A model generated the notes under the pieces. The model was given only the letters and a program-made list of their open reading frames with translations. It ran no database searches and was not told the origin of the DNA. Of a stretch of 7,548 nucleotides of DNA, positions 1-6,568 are shown piece after piece. Position numbers and translations under genes: made by a program. The stretch comes from Pseudomonas sp. (GTDB lineage Bacteria > Pseudomonadota > Gammaproteobacteria > Pseudomonadales > Pseudomonadaceae), in the NCBI GenBank assembly GCA_030654635.1, contig JAURXE010000485.1, positions 1 to 7,548 on the forward strand, given 5' to 3'. Each line of letters opens with the position of its first letter. Within the stretch, counting starts at the first letter, position 1.

Positions 1-845
1 CCAAGCTGGTGATGGTGCGCCTGTCCGGTTTCGGCCAGACCGGCCCACTAAAAGACCAACCGGGCTTTGGCGCGGTCGGCGACTCCATGGGCGGTCTGCG
101 CTATATCACCGGTTTCGAAGATCGGCCGCCGGTGCGCACCGGCATCTCCATTGGCGACTCGATTGCCGCCCTCTGGGGAGTGATCGGCGCCTTGATGGCG
201 CTGCGGCATTGCGAAGTAAATAACGGCCAGGGCCAGGTTGTCGACGTGGCGCTGTATGAAGCGGTGTTCGCCATGATGGAAAGCATGGTGCCCGAGTTCG
301 ACGTATTCGGTTTTATCCGCGAACGCAGCGGCAACATCATGCCCGGCATCACGCCCTCGTCGATCCACACCAGTAGCGATGGCAAACACGTGCAGATCGG
401 CGCCAATGGCGATGCGATCTTCCAGCGCTTTATGCGCGCCATCGACCGTGATGACTTGGCCAGCGACCCAAGCCTGGCAGACAACGCCGGCCGCGACGCA
501 CGCCGCGACGAGCTGTACGGGGTGATTGATCGCTGGGCCAGCAGCCTGCCACTGGATGCGCTATTGCATACTTTAAGCAACGCCGAAGTACCGGCCAGCC
601 GCATCTACTCCGCCGCAGACATGCTCAGCGACCCGCAATTTCTCGCCCGCGAGATGTTCCTCAGCGCCAAATTACCCGATGGCAAAGCTTTCAAGATGCC
701 CGGCATAGTGCCCAAGCTGTCGGCAACACCTGGGGCGGTTAACTCGGTGGGGCCAGAGCTGGGCGAACACAACAGCCAGGTGCTGGCAGCGCTGGGTTAC
801 AGCGCAGAGCAAATCAGCGTCTTGCGCCGCGATGGGGCGATTTAA
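1..845 (+). CDS. Family III CoA-transferase (CaiB/BaiF type), 3' part only
   Basis: The gene enters from the left edge already in frame (first complete codon at 3-5), so only the last 280 residues are visible of a family that is usually about 400 residues. Family III enzymes move CoA between a CoA thioester and a free carboxylic acid through an aspartyl-CoA mixed anhydride, as interlocked cytoplasmic dimers. The visible part opens with the family-typical RLSGFGQTGP stretch. A GDS motif at 153-161 follows, whose Asp (codon 156-158) aligns with the catalytic Asp of formyl-CoA transferase and CaiB. After it come a YEAVFAMMES helix and the late segment GPELGEHNSQVL, typical of the C-terminus. Substrate cannot be told from this: succinyl-CoA:glutarate or another dicarboxylate transferase is possible, as is a carnitine-like or racemase-like role. 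The next gene starts 40 bases after the stop with no terminator between, so cotranscription is likely. The family call is secure; the substrate is unknown. Confidence 0.92.
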   Translation, partial: KLVMVRLSGFGQTGPLKDQPGFGAVGDSMGGLRYITGFEDRPPVRTGISIGDSIAALWGVIGALMALRHCEVNNGQGQVVDVALYEAVFAMMESMVPEFDVFGFIRERSGNIMPGITPSSIHTSSDGKHVQIGANGDAIFQRFMRAIDRDDLASDPSLADNAGRDARRDELYGVIDRWASSLPLDALLHTLSNAEVPASRIYSAADMLSDPQFLAREMFLSAKLPDGKAFKMPGIVPKLSATPGAVNSVGPELGEHNSQVLAALGYSAEQISVLRRDGAI

Positions 846-871
846 AGCTGGCTAGACTGCCAGAGTAATCC

Positions 872-877
872 GAGGAG
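872..877 (+). promoter_or_regulatory. Ribosome binding site of the solute-binding protein gene
   Basis: GAGGAG lies 8 bases before the ATG at 886. This strong Shine-Dalgarno match supports that ATG as the start. It sits 26 bases after the stop of the CoA-transferase gene. Confidence 0.8.
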
Positions 878-885
878 CTTCATCC

Positions 886-1680
886 ATGGCCAAGCCAAAA
901 ATCCGCACCTGGGCTAACGCAGTCGGCGCACTGTTACTGGGCCTTGGCGCCCAGCTCGCCAGCGCCGAATCACTGATAGAGCCATTGCCGCCCTTGCAGT
1001 TTGTCGAGCAAGTCGACTGGCCACCCTTCACCCCCAAGGCCCAGGGACAGACTCAGGAAGGCCTGGCTTTTGAGCTGCTGCAGCTGATCTTCAGCCAGTT
1101 CGGTCGCAGTGCGCAGTTGGAGTTACTGCCGCTTGCGCAGGTGTTAGAACGGGCCAAGCTCGGCCAAACCGACGGCATCAGCGTCACGCACCTGGATGAA
1201 CGACGCATCACATACCTGGCCTACTCCGAGCCACTGCTGCTCAAGCGCGCCTTTGTTTACTACCAGAGTAACCGCCCGGTACCGGCGGGACTACTGGACT
1301 GGGACTCGACGCAAAACCTGCGTCTGGGGGTGGTAAAGAACCGCAGCTTCGGGCCACTATTTCAGCGACAACGCACGCAGCTACCGATGGAATTAGTCGA
1401 GGTCGACTCGCTCGAGCAACTGTTCAAACTGACCGCCGACGGCACCCTAAACGGTTTTCTCGCCTACGAACTCAACGCCGCCGCACTACTGCGCCAGCCG
1501 GCCTATCAAGGCAAGATCAGCCGGATGCCCACGGCCTATTATGAAAACGCCTATTACCTGGCAGTTGGCCGCCATTCCGCTGGGATGAAGCTACTGCCAC
1601 AGATCGACAAAGCGATTGGCCAACTGCGCGAAAGCGGCCAACTTGGCGCATTACTTCAGCGCTATGGCGCGACCGACTAA
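886..1680 (+). CDS. Periplasmic solute-binding protein, family 3 (amino-acid type)
   Basis: A 264-residue protein of the usual size for a family 3 (SBP_bac_3/PBPb) extracellular solute-binding protein. Members bind amino acids or other small polar ligands in the periplasm and pass them to an ABC permease, or act as sensors. Residues 1-27 form a signal peptide: basic start MAKPKIR, hydrophobic core ALLLGLGAQL and a signal peptidase I site ASA before Glu28. The mature part begins with a beta strand and WPPFTP (45-50), where family members contact ligand. HLDERRITYLAYSEP (102-116) matches the family's T-x-E-R ... F-S-x-P signature. A second lobe starts near LRLGVVKNRSFG, and the end LRESGQLGALLQRYG is the usual C-terminal helix. 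There is no permease or ATPase gene beside it, so it may be an orphan binding protein serving a distant transporter or signalling partner. The ligand is not predictable here. Its placement after a CoA-transferase could hint at a shared catabolic theme, but that is inference. Confidence 0.9.
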   Translation: MAKPKIRTWANAVGALLLGLGAQLASAESLIEPLPPLQFVEQVDWPPFTPKAQGQTQEGLAFELLQLIFSQFGRSAQLELLPLAQVLERAKLGQTDGISVTHLDERRITYLAYSEPLLLKRAFVYYQSNRPVPAGLLDWDSTQNLRLGVVKNRSFGPLFQRQRTQLPMELVEVDSLEQLFKLTADGTLNGFLAYELNAAALLRQPAYQGKISRMPTAYYENAYYLAVGRHSAGMKLLPQIDKAIGQLRESGQLGALLQRYGATD

Positions 1681-1753
1681 GCCATCAATTCGCCGGCTCT
1701 TTACGGCAGAATGCGCCGCCAAAACGAGTTCGCACCCAGGCCTCAACAGCCAC

Positions 1754-1790
1754 AAAAAAGGCCAGTCCCTCGCGGGCACTAGCCTTTTTT
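1754..1790. terminator. Bidirectional intrinsic terminator between convergent genes
   Basis: A 13-base left arm (1754-1766, six A then GGCCAGT) pairs with 1778-1790 (ACTAGCC then six T) with one C-A mismatch at 1763/1781. An inner CCC/GGG pairing (1767-1769 with 1774-1776) closes a small loop. The A run on one side and the T run on the other allow Rho-independent termination in both directions. It lies between the plus-strand solute-binding gene (ends 1680) and the minus-strand thrC (ends 1811), and probably ends both transcripts. Confidence 0.85.
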
Positions 1791-1810
1791 ACTGCTCAGT
1801 TTCGAGCGAT

Positions 1811-3220
1811 TTACAACGGTTTTCCACGGTTGCCGTGGGCGGCGACAAAGGCTTGCACGGTCTTCAGGTCGTTGGCCAGTACGGTGCAACGCTCATCACG
1901 CTGGAACAGATCGGCCAGGTGCGGCGGCAGTGCAGGCGCTGCACCGACGCCGGCCTTCTCCACCGCTTCCGGAAATTTGACCGGGTGCGCGGTGCCGAGA
2001 ATGACCATGGGCGTGGCCAGGCTGCGCCGGCAATCACGCGCAGCTTTAACGCCGATGGCGGTGTGCGGATCGAGCAGCTCGCCGCACTCTTGATAAACCT
2101 CGGCGATGGTGGCGCAGGTTTCTTCGTCATTGACCGCCAGCGAGTCGAACAGCTTGCGCGCCTCGGTCCAGCGATCATCGGCGACGCTGAATGAGCCGGT
2201 CTGTTTGAAGGTGCTCATCAGTTCGGCCACCGCCGCACCGTTGCGACCGTGCAGGTCGAACAGCAGACGTTCAAAGTTCGACGAGACCATGATGTCCATG
2301 GACGGCGACAAAGTCGGGTGCAGAGTGTCTTTGGCGTACTGATTGCCGCTCATAAAGCGGTGCAGGATATCGTTGCGGTTGGTGGCGACGATCAGCTGGC
2401 TGATCGGCAGGCCCATATTGCGCGCCAGATACCCGGCGAAAATATCGCCGAAGTTGCCGGTTGGTACCGAGAATGCGATCGAACGGGCCGGGCCGCCGAG
2501 CTGCAAGGCCGCATGAAAGTAGTAGACGATCTGGGCCATGATCCGCGCCCAATTGATCGAGTTAACCGCCACCAAACGGGTGCCCTTGAGAAAGCTCTGG
2601 TCAGCAAAGCTGTCCTTGACCATCTCTTGGCAGTCATCGAAGTTGCCTTCGATGGCGATGTTATGGATGTTGTCGCCGAAGATGGTGGTCATCTGCCGGC
2701 GCTGCACTTCAGACACACGGTTGTGCGGGTGCATGATAAAAATGTCGACGTTGTCGCAGGCCTTGCAGCCTTCGATTGCCGCAGATCCCGTGTCACCGCT
2801 GGTGGCGCCCATGATCACCACGCGCTCATTGCGCTTGGCCAATACGTAATCGAGCAGACGGCCGAGCAGTTGCAGGGCGAAATCCTTGAACGCCAGGGTT
2901 GGGCCGTGGAACAGCTCCAGCACCCATTCGTTATTGCCCAGCTGGCGCAGTGGCGCAACGGAACTGTGAGCAAACACGCCATAGGTGTCTTCGAGAATCT
3001 GCTTGAAGTCGGCGTCCGGAATGCTGCCAGTCACGAACGGGCGCATCACCTTGAAAGCCAGCTCGTGGTACGGCAGGCCGGCCCAGGAAGCGATCTCTTC
3101 CTGGGTAAAACGCGGCAGGTTTTCCGGCACATAGAGGCCGCCATCGCTGGCTAAACCGGCCAGCAATACATCTTCAAAATTCAGGACTGGCGCTTGGCCA
3201 CGGGTGCTGACGTAACGCAT
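1811..3220 (-). CDS. thrC: Threonine synthase
   Basis: ThrC converts O-phosphohomoserine to L-threonine and phosphate using pyridoxal phosphate, the last step of threonine synthesis in the cytoplasm. The protein is 469 residues when started at the ATG at 3220, which gives the Pseudomonas-type N-terminus MRYVSTRGQAP and the family's usual length. A TTG nine bases further upstream keeps the frame open but falls directly against the Shine-Dalgarno sequence, so it is rejected. The PLP-binding lysine is Lys112 in HGPTLAFKDFALQ. The phosphate-binding loop is GATSGDTGSAA (138-148), and SVPTGNFGD (251-259) is the second conserved PLP-site segment. The C-terminal GTAHPVKFPEAV is also typical of this class. 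It is the last gene of the minus-strand hom-thrC pair, 54 bases after hom, and ends at a shared terminator. It reads as intact. The phosphohomoserine it needs must come from a homoserine kinase encoded elsewhere (thrB or thrH in Pseudomonas). Confidence 0.98.
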   Translation of the reverse strand: MRYVSTRGQAPVLNFEDVLLAGLASDGGLYVPENLPRFTQEEIASWAGLPYHELAFKVMRPFVTGSIPDADFKQILEDTYGVFAHSSVAPLRQLGNNEWVLELFHGPTLAFKDFALQLLGRLLDYVLAKRNERVVIMGATSGDTGSAAIEGCKACDNVDIFIMHPHNRVSEVQRRQMTTIFGDNIHNIAIEGNFDDCQEMVKDSFADQSFLKGTRLVAVNSINWARIMAQIVYYFHAALQLGGPARSIAFSVPTGNFGDIFAGYLARNMGLPISQLIVATNRNDILHRFMSGNQYAKDTLHPTLSPSMDIMVSSNFERLLFDLHGRNGAAVAELMSTFKQTGSFSVADDRWTEARKLFDSLAVNDEETCATIAEVYQECGELLDPHTAIGVKAARDCRRSLATPMVILGTAHPVKFPEAVEKAGVGAAPALPPHLADLFQRDERCTVLANDLKTVQAFVAAHGNRGKPL

Positions 3221-3229
3221 ATCTATCAA

Positions 3230-3234
3230 CCTTT
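3230..3234 (-). promoter_or_regulatory. Ribosome binding site deciding the thrC start
   Basis: On the minus strand AAAGG ends 9 bases before the ATG at 3220. The longer open frame would start at TTG 3229, which abuts this site and could not use it. This supports the 469-residue ThrC. Confidence 0.65.
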
Positions 3235-3251
3235 AAGCTGAAATCTGAGCG

Positions 3252-3268
3252 GCCAGCACGGAGCTGGC
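3252..3268 (-). other. Small hairpin in the hom-thrC gap
   Basis: GCCAGC (3252-3257) and GCTGGC (3263-3268) form a perfect 6-bp stem with a 5-base loop in the 54-base gap between the hom stop and the thrC start. No T run follows on the minus strand, so it is unlikely to be a terminator. It could affect mRNA stability or processing, or be chance. Confidence 0.4.
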
Positions 3269-3274
3269 GGCCAA

Positions 3275-4579
3275 TTAATTAAGCTGCTCGACGCGAATTC
3301 GCACCACATTGCCAACCACATCGCTCAAAGCTTCCAGGGCGGTGATGGCATTGTTCATGCGCAGCTCAACCACCCGGTGGGTGACCAGAATCATCGGTAC
3401 CAGGCCGTCGTGTTCTTCGACTTCCTTCTGCATGATCGATTCAATATTGATGCCGTGCTCGGACAGGATGGTCGCCACTTGCGCCAATACGCCCGGATGA
3501 TCGCGACCCTGGATGCGCAGGTAATAGGCGCTCTCGCAGGCTTCGATCGGCAGAATCGGATGGTCGGACAGTGCGTCTGGCTGGAAGGCCAGGTGCGGCA
3601 CACGGTTTTCCGGGTCGGAGGTCATGGCGCGAACCACGTCCACCAAGTCAGCCACCACCGAGGAGGCGGTCGGCTCCATGCCGGCGCCGGCGCCGTAGAA
3701 CAAGGTGCTGCCAGCAGCATCGCCATTGACCATCACGGCGTTCATCACGCCATTAACATTGGCAATCAGCCGATCAGCCGGGATCAGCGTCGGATGTACC
3801 CGCAACTCGATGCCGGCTTCGGTCCGCCGGGCCACACCCAGGTGCTTGATGCGATAACCCAGGGCTTCGGCGTAGTTGACGTCGGCGGTGGTCAGTTTGG
3901 TGATGCCTTCGGTGTAGGCCTTGTCGAACTGCAGCGGAATGCCAAAGGCAATCGAGGCCAGAATGGTCAGCTTGTGCGCAGCATCGATGCCTTCGACGTC
4001 AAAGGTCGGATCGGCTTCGGCGTAACCCAGGGCTTGAGCTTCCTTGAGTACGTCTTCAAAGGCACGGCCCTTCTCACGCATTTCAGTGAGGATGAAGTTA
4101 CCGGTGCCGTTGATGATGCCGGCAACCCAATTGATGCGGTTGCCCGCCAAACCTTCGCGAACCGCCTTGATCACCGGAATACCACCGGCTACCGAAGCTT
4201 CGAAGGCGACTATCACGCCCTTCTCACGGGCCTTAGCGAAAATCTCGTTGCCATGCACGGCAATCAGCGCCTTGTTGGCGGTGACCACATGCTTGCCGTT
4301 TTCGATGGCCTTGAGCACCAGTTCGCGGGCGATGGTGCTGCCGCCGATTAGCTCAACCACTATGTCGATTTCGGGGTTATTCACCACGTCAAACACGTCG
4401 CCGGTGGTTGGGGTCGCACCAATTTCACACTTGGGATTGGCACTGCGCAGGGCAATCTGAGCCACTTCGATACCGCGCCCGGCACGCCGAGCAATCTCCT
4501 CGGCATTGCGCTTAAGCACATTGAAGGTGCCGCCACCGACGGTACCCAGTCCACAAATGCCTACTTTGACCGGTTTCAA
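3275..4579 (-). CDS. hom: Homoserine dehydrogenase
   Basis: Hom reduces L-aspartate-4-semialdehyde to L-homoserine with NAD(P)H, the branch point towards threonine and methionine. It is a 434-residue monofunctional enzyme of the usual length. The N-terminal Rossmann fold shows GLGTVG (10-15), followed by the VVTANKAL segment (98-105) with Lys103. The family signature runs from Ala181 to Lys203 (AEADPTFDVEGIDAAHK at its core), with acidic residues and the invariant lysine in place. A C-terminal ACT domain starts near residue 353 (YYLRIQGRDHPGVLAQVA) and is the usual site of threonine feedback inhibition. The start codon is TTG: the codon two positions upstream is an in-frame TAG, and the next in-frame Met lies at residue 167, inside the catalytic domain. 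A GGGG stretch 8 bases upstream may serve as a weak ribosome binding site. It follows dsbC by 131 bases, with a hairpin and a palindrome between, and precedes thrC. Confidence 0.98.
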   Translation of the reverse strand: MKPVKVGICGLGTVGGGTFNVLKRNAEEIARRAGRGIEVAQIALRSANPKCEIGATPTTGDVFDVVNNPEIDIVVELIGGSTIARELVLKAIENGKHVVTANKALIAVHGNEIFAKAREKGVIVAFEASVAGGIPVIKAVREGLAGNRINWVAGIINGTGNFILTEMREKGRAFEDVLKEAQALGYAEADPTFDVEGIDAAHKLTILASIAFGIPLQFDKAYTEGITKLTTADVNYAEALGYRIKHLGVARRTEAGIELRVHPTLIPADRLIANVNGVMNAVMVNGDAAGSTLFYGAGAGMEPTASSVVADLVDVVRAMTSDPENRVPHLAFQPDALSDHPILPIEACESAYYLRIQGRDHPGVLAQVATILSEHGINIESIMQKEVEEHDGLVPMILVTHRVVELRMNNAITALEALSDVVGNVVRIRVEQLN

Positions 4580-4605
4580 ACGCTATACCCCATCATCACA
4601 GTAAA

Positions 4606-4626
4606 CGGGCGAGTCAGACTCACCCG
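4606..4626. promoter_or_regulatory. Near-perfect 21-base palindrome ahead of hom
   Basis: CGGGCGAGTC (4606-4615) and GACTCACCCG (4617-4626) are inverted copies around a central A, with one mismatch in ten pairs. It lies 26 bases upstream of the hom TTG start, just downstream of the dsbC-hom hairpin. It could be a dimeric regulator's operator or a structured leader. A 1-base centre would force the innermost pairs open in RNA, which slightly favours a DNA site. No known operator is recognised. Confidence 0.5.
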
Positions 4627-4632
4627 CATAAA

Positions 4633-4658
4633 AGAGCCGCACCTTACGAAGCGGCTCT
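4633..4658 (-). terminator. Probable weak terminator after dsbC
   Basis: AGAGCCGC (4633-4640) and GCGGCTCT (4651-4658) form a perfect 8-bp GC-rich stem with a 10-base loop. On the minus strand the stem ends in T and is followed by three more T before ATGCGGG. That is a short U run, so termination may be partial. It sits about 50 bases after the dsbC stop and could set the ratio between dsbC and hom-thrC expression. Confidence 0.6.
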
Positions 4659-4710
4659 CTGTTAGTCAATCCGTCGCAGGCGCTTATTAATCAGCGGCCG
4701 CAGTAGCCTG

Positions 4711-5445
4711 TTACTTGGCCTCAAGGGCCAGCTTCGCCAATTCAGGCGCTGGCTGATAACCGGGAATCAACTCGCCATTGGCCAAGACAATCGCCGGTGT
4801 GCCGTTAATGCCGATCAACTGACCCAACTCGTATTGTTTAGCCACCGGGTTATCGCATTTTGCCGCAGGCAATGCTTTGCGCGATTTGGCCTCAGTCATT
4901 GCCACTTGGCGATCTTTGGCGCACCAAACGCTGACCAAGTCGTTATAACCAGTAGAGGCCAAGCCCTGACGCGGAAAGGCCATGTAACGCACCTCGACGC
5001 CGAGCCGATTGAGTTCTGGCACTTCACGATGGAGCTTCTGGCAGTAGCCGCAATCGGTGTCGGTAAACACGGTGATATGGGTCTTGGGCTCTTTAGGGGC
5101 AAACACCACCATTTCACTCAAGGGCACTGCATTTATTTCTTTGGCGATGGCTTTGCTTTTGACCTGTTCAGTCAAGTTCAGCGCCTGGCCATTTTTAAAC
5201 TGGTAAAGAAAACCTTGCAGCATGTACTGGCCGTCGGCGCTGGAATACAGCACGCGACCACCTTGCAGATGCACTTCAAAAACACCGGTCAACGGGCTCT
5301 CGGCAATAGCCTCAATCTTCATGTCGGGATCAATCGATTTTAACGACTGACGGATCGCCTGATCCGGATCAGCAGGCGCTGCGGCCAAGGCATAACCGCC
5401 GACCAAACCAAGGGCTGCAACGCTAACAATTTTGCACAGACGCAT
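4711..5445 (-). CDS. dsbC: Thiol:disulfide interchange protein DsbC
   Basis: DsbC is the periplasmic disulfide isomerase that reshuffles wrong disulfides in exported proteins and is kept reduced by DsbD. The chosen ATG at 5445 gives 244 residues, the normal size, and has GGAG six bases upstream. The open frame continues upstream to 5757, but that extension runs inside xerD on another frame and encodes nothing DsbC-like. Residues 1-23 form a signal peptide (MRLCKIVSVAALGLVGGYAL then AAA). The N-terminal dimerisation domain covers roughly 24-85 and a linker leads to a thioredoxin fold. The active site is CGYC at 132-135 in FTDTDCGYCQKLH, and the cis-proline is Pro217 in INGTPAIV. Cys175 and Cys197 match the second, structural disulfide of E. 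coli DsbC. The gene follows xerD by 112 bases on the same strand. All key residues are present. Confidence 0.97.
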   Translation of the reverse strand: MRLCKIVSVAALGLVGGYALAAAPADPDQAIRQSLKSIDPDMKIEAIAESPLTGVFEVHLQGGRVLYSSADGQYMLQGFLYQFKNGQALNLTEQVKSKAIAKEINAVPLSEMVVFAPKEPKTHITVFTDTDCGYCQKLHREVPELNRLGVEVRYMAFPRQGLASTGYNDLVSVWCAKDRQVAMTEAKSRKALPAAKCDNPVAKQYELGQLIGINGTPAIVLANGELIPGYQPAPELAKLALEAK

Positions 5446-5451
5446 AGGGAA

Positions 5452-5455
5452 CTCC
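5452..5455 (-). promoter_or_regulatory. Ribosome binding site deciding the dsbC start
   Basis: Minus-strand GGAG lies 6 bases before the ATG at 5445. Together with the signal peptide that follows, it fixes this start against the longer open frame that reaches 5757. Confidence 0.7.
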
Positions 5456-5475
5456 GGCGACACACACTCATTTAA

Positions 5476-5502
5476 GCGGGCAAGATTACCACACAAGCCC
5501 GC
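5476..5502 (-). other. Inverted repeat in the xerD-dsbC gap
   Basis: GCGGGC (5476-5481) and GCCCGC (5497-5502) can pair with a 15-base loop. On the minus strand it is followed by TTAAATG, not a T run, so it is at best a poor terminator. Its role, if any, is unknown. The 112-base gap otherwise shows only weak promoter-like matches. Confidence 0.3.
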
Positions 5503-5557
5503 CCAGACCGACCGCCAGCGCCGCGCGGCAGCGCCATCTATCGCCATAAATTGACCG

Positions 5558-6454
5558 TCAGCCGCGCGGGTGATGTTTGGCATGCAGCTCTTGCAAACGG
5601 GCGCGGGCGACATGGGTGTAGATCTGCGTGGTGGACAAGTCGCTATGCCCCAGCAACATCTGCACCACCCGCAAATCGGCGCCATGGTTAAGCAAGTGAG
5701 TGGCAAAGGCATGCCGCAAGGTATGCGGCGACAGGGACCTGGCGATGCCGGCCACACTCGCGTGGTGTTTGATCCGATACCAGAAGGTTTGCCGGGTCAT
5801 CTGCTCGCCGCGCAAGCTTGGAAACAGCACATCGCTTGGCTTGCCTGCCAGCAGAAAGCCACGGGCTTCGCGCACATAGCGCTCGATCCAATGCATTGCC
5901 TCTTCACCCAGCGGCACCAGACGCTCCTTGCTGCCCTTGCCGAACACCCGCAACACGCCTTGGCGCAGATTCACCTGCTCAAGGGTCAGGCTGATCAGCT
6001 CGGTCACCCGCAGTCCGCAGGCATACAAAACCTCGAGCATCGCGCGGTCACGCAAGCCCAGCGGCTCGGTCACTTCCGGCGCCGCCAACAAAGCCTCGAC
6101 ATCGGCCTCAGACAACGACTTTGGCAGCGGCCGGCCAAGTTGCGGCAACTCAACTTGCAAGGTCGGGTCCTGAGCAATCAAACCTTCACGCAGCAAAAAA
6201 CGGTAAAACCCGCGCAACCCGGAGAGAAACCGCGCCGTCGAACGGGCCTGGTAACCGCTACTTAAACGCCAGGCCAGGTGATCGAGAATCAGCTCGCGCC
6301 CGGCACTTGGCAACTCCAGGCCACGCGCAAGCAACCAGCCATTGAAGTGACTCAGATCGCTGCTATAGGCCGCGCGGGTATTGGCCGCCAAGCCTTTCTC
6401 CAGCCACAGGGTTTCGAGAAAACGTTCGATCAGGGGATGCTCAACAGCAGACAT
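5558..6454 (-). CDS. xerD: Site-specific tyrosine recombinase XerD
   Basis: XerD works with XerC at the chromosomal dif site, under FtsK control, to resolve chromosome dimers before division. Started at the ATG at 6454 the protein is 298 residues, the same length as E. coli XerD, and begins MSAVEHPLIERFLETLWLEKG as Pseudomonas XerD does. The frame stays open seven codons further to a TTG at 6475, but that adds no family sequence. Neither start has a good ribosome binding site. The N-terminal SAM-like DNA-binding domain spans about 1-105. The catalytic set is complete: Arg149 (CGLRVTEL), Lys173 (GKGSKER), His244 and Arg247 (SPHTLRHAFATH), His270 (LLGHSDLSTTQ) and nucleophile Tyr279 (IYTHV). 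These positions agree with the E. coli enzyme to within a residue. It is the first minus-strand gene after the divergent gene at 6660 and heads the xerD-dsbC-hom-thrC series. Confidence 0.97.
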   Translation of the reverse strand: MSAVEHPLIERFLETLWLEKGLAANTRAAYSSDLSHFNGWLLARGLELPSAGRELILDHLAWRLSSGYQARSTARFLSGLRGFYRFLLREGLIAQDPTLQVELPQLGRPLPKSLSEADVEALLAAPEVTEPLGLRDRAMLEVLYACGLRVTELISLTLEQVNLRQGVLRVFGKGSKERLVPLGEEAMHWIERYVREARGFLLAGKPSDVLFPSLRGEQMTRQTFWYRIKHHASVAGIARSLSPHTLRHAFATHLLNHGADLRVVQMLLGHSDLSTTQIYTHVARARLQELHAKHHPRG

Positions 6455-6490
6455 GGGCGCAACGCAGATAGACAAAAATGAGTGTCAGTC

Positions 6491-6504
6491 TTGCATAGGT
6501 GCAA
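6491..6504. promoter_or_regulatory. Inverted repeat between divergent xerD and the MshEN gene
   Basis: TTGCA (6491-6495), a 4-base spacer and TGCAA (6500-6504) form a perfect 5-bp inverted repeat. It lies 37 bases upstream of the xerD ATG, inside the 205-base divergent region 6455-6659, and could bind a dimeric regulator of either gene. It is short enough to be chance. Confidence 0.3.
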
Positions 6505-6519
6505 AACCTCAACCAGCAC

Positions 6520-6568
6520 AAAAAAAGCGATTAAAAGCGCTTCATACGCAGCTAAAAAAACTAAAAAA
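6520..6568. promoter_or_regulatory. A-tract-rich upstream region with tandem 10-mers
   Basis: Within the 205-base divergent region, A runs lie at 6520-6526, 6533-6536, 6554-6560 and 6563-6568. Their centres fall at roughly one- or two-turn helical spacing, as in intrinsically curved DNA. Two adjacent 10-mers differ at one base: AAAAGCGATT (6523-6532) and AAAAGCGCTT (6533-6542). The second also contains the palindrome AAGCGCTT. A second pair, CTAAAAAA at 6552 and 6561, follows. This could be a promoter upstream element or a site for an H-NS-like protein (MvaT family in Pseudomonas). No convincing -35/-10 pair was found for the gene at 6660. Confidence 0.4.

Noticed and set aside
2249..3154. 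Long plus-strand open frame opposite thrC
   Set aside because: It is an antisense shadow of a well-conserved GC-rich gene, with no recognisable domain or ribosome binding site.
3221..3229. TTG start adding three residues to ThrC
   Set aside because: It lies against the Shine-Dalgarno sequence. The ATG at 3220 matches the conserved N-terminus.
3377..4351. 324-codon plus-strand open frame opposite hom
   Set aside because: Antisense shadow of hom. Its composition is what third-position GC bias on the opposite strand produces.
4694..4701. GCGGCCGC palindrome after dsbC
   Set aside because: An 8-base GC palindrome is expected by chance in GC-rich DNA and has no supporting context.
5446..5757. 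N-terminal extension of dsbC to 348 residues
   Set aside because: It runs within xerD in another frame, lies upstream of a clear signal peptide, and the ATG at 5445 has GGAG at good spacing.
5570..6265. 231-codon plus-strand open frame opposite xerD
   Set aside because: Antisense shadow, rich in Gln and His, with no family resemblance.
5558..6454. XerD as a phage or integron integrase marking a mobile element
   Set aside because: Length, catalytic spacing and the dsbC-hom-thrC context all fit the housekeeping recombinase. No att sites or phage genes are seen.
6455..6475. TTG start adding seven residues to XerD
   Set aside because: The ATG at 6454 gives the family length of 298 and the expected N-terminus. 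The TTG has no better ribosome binding site.
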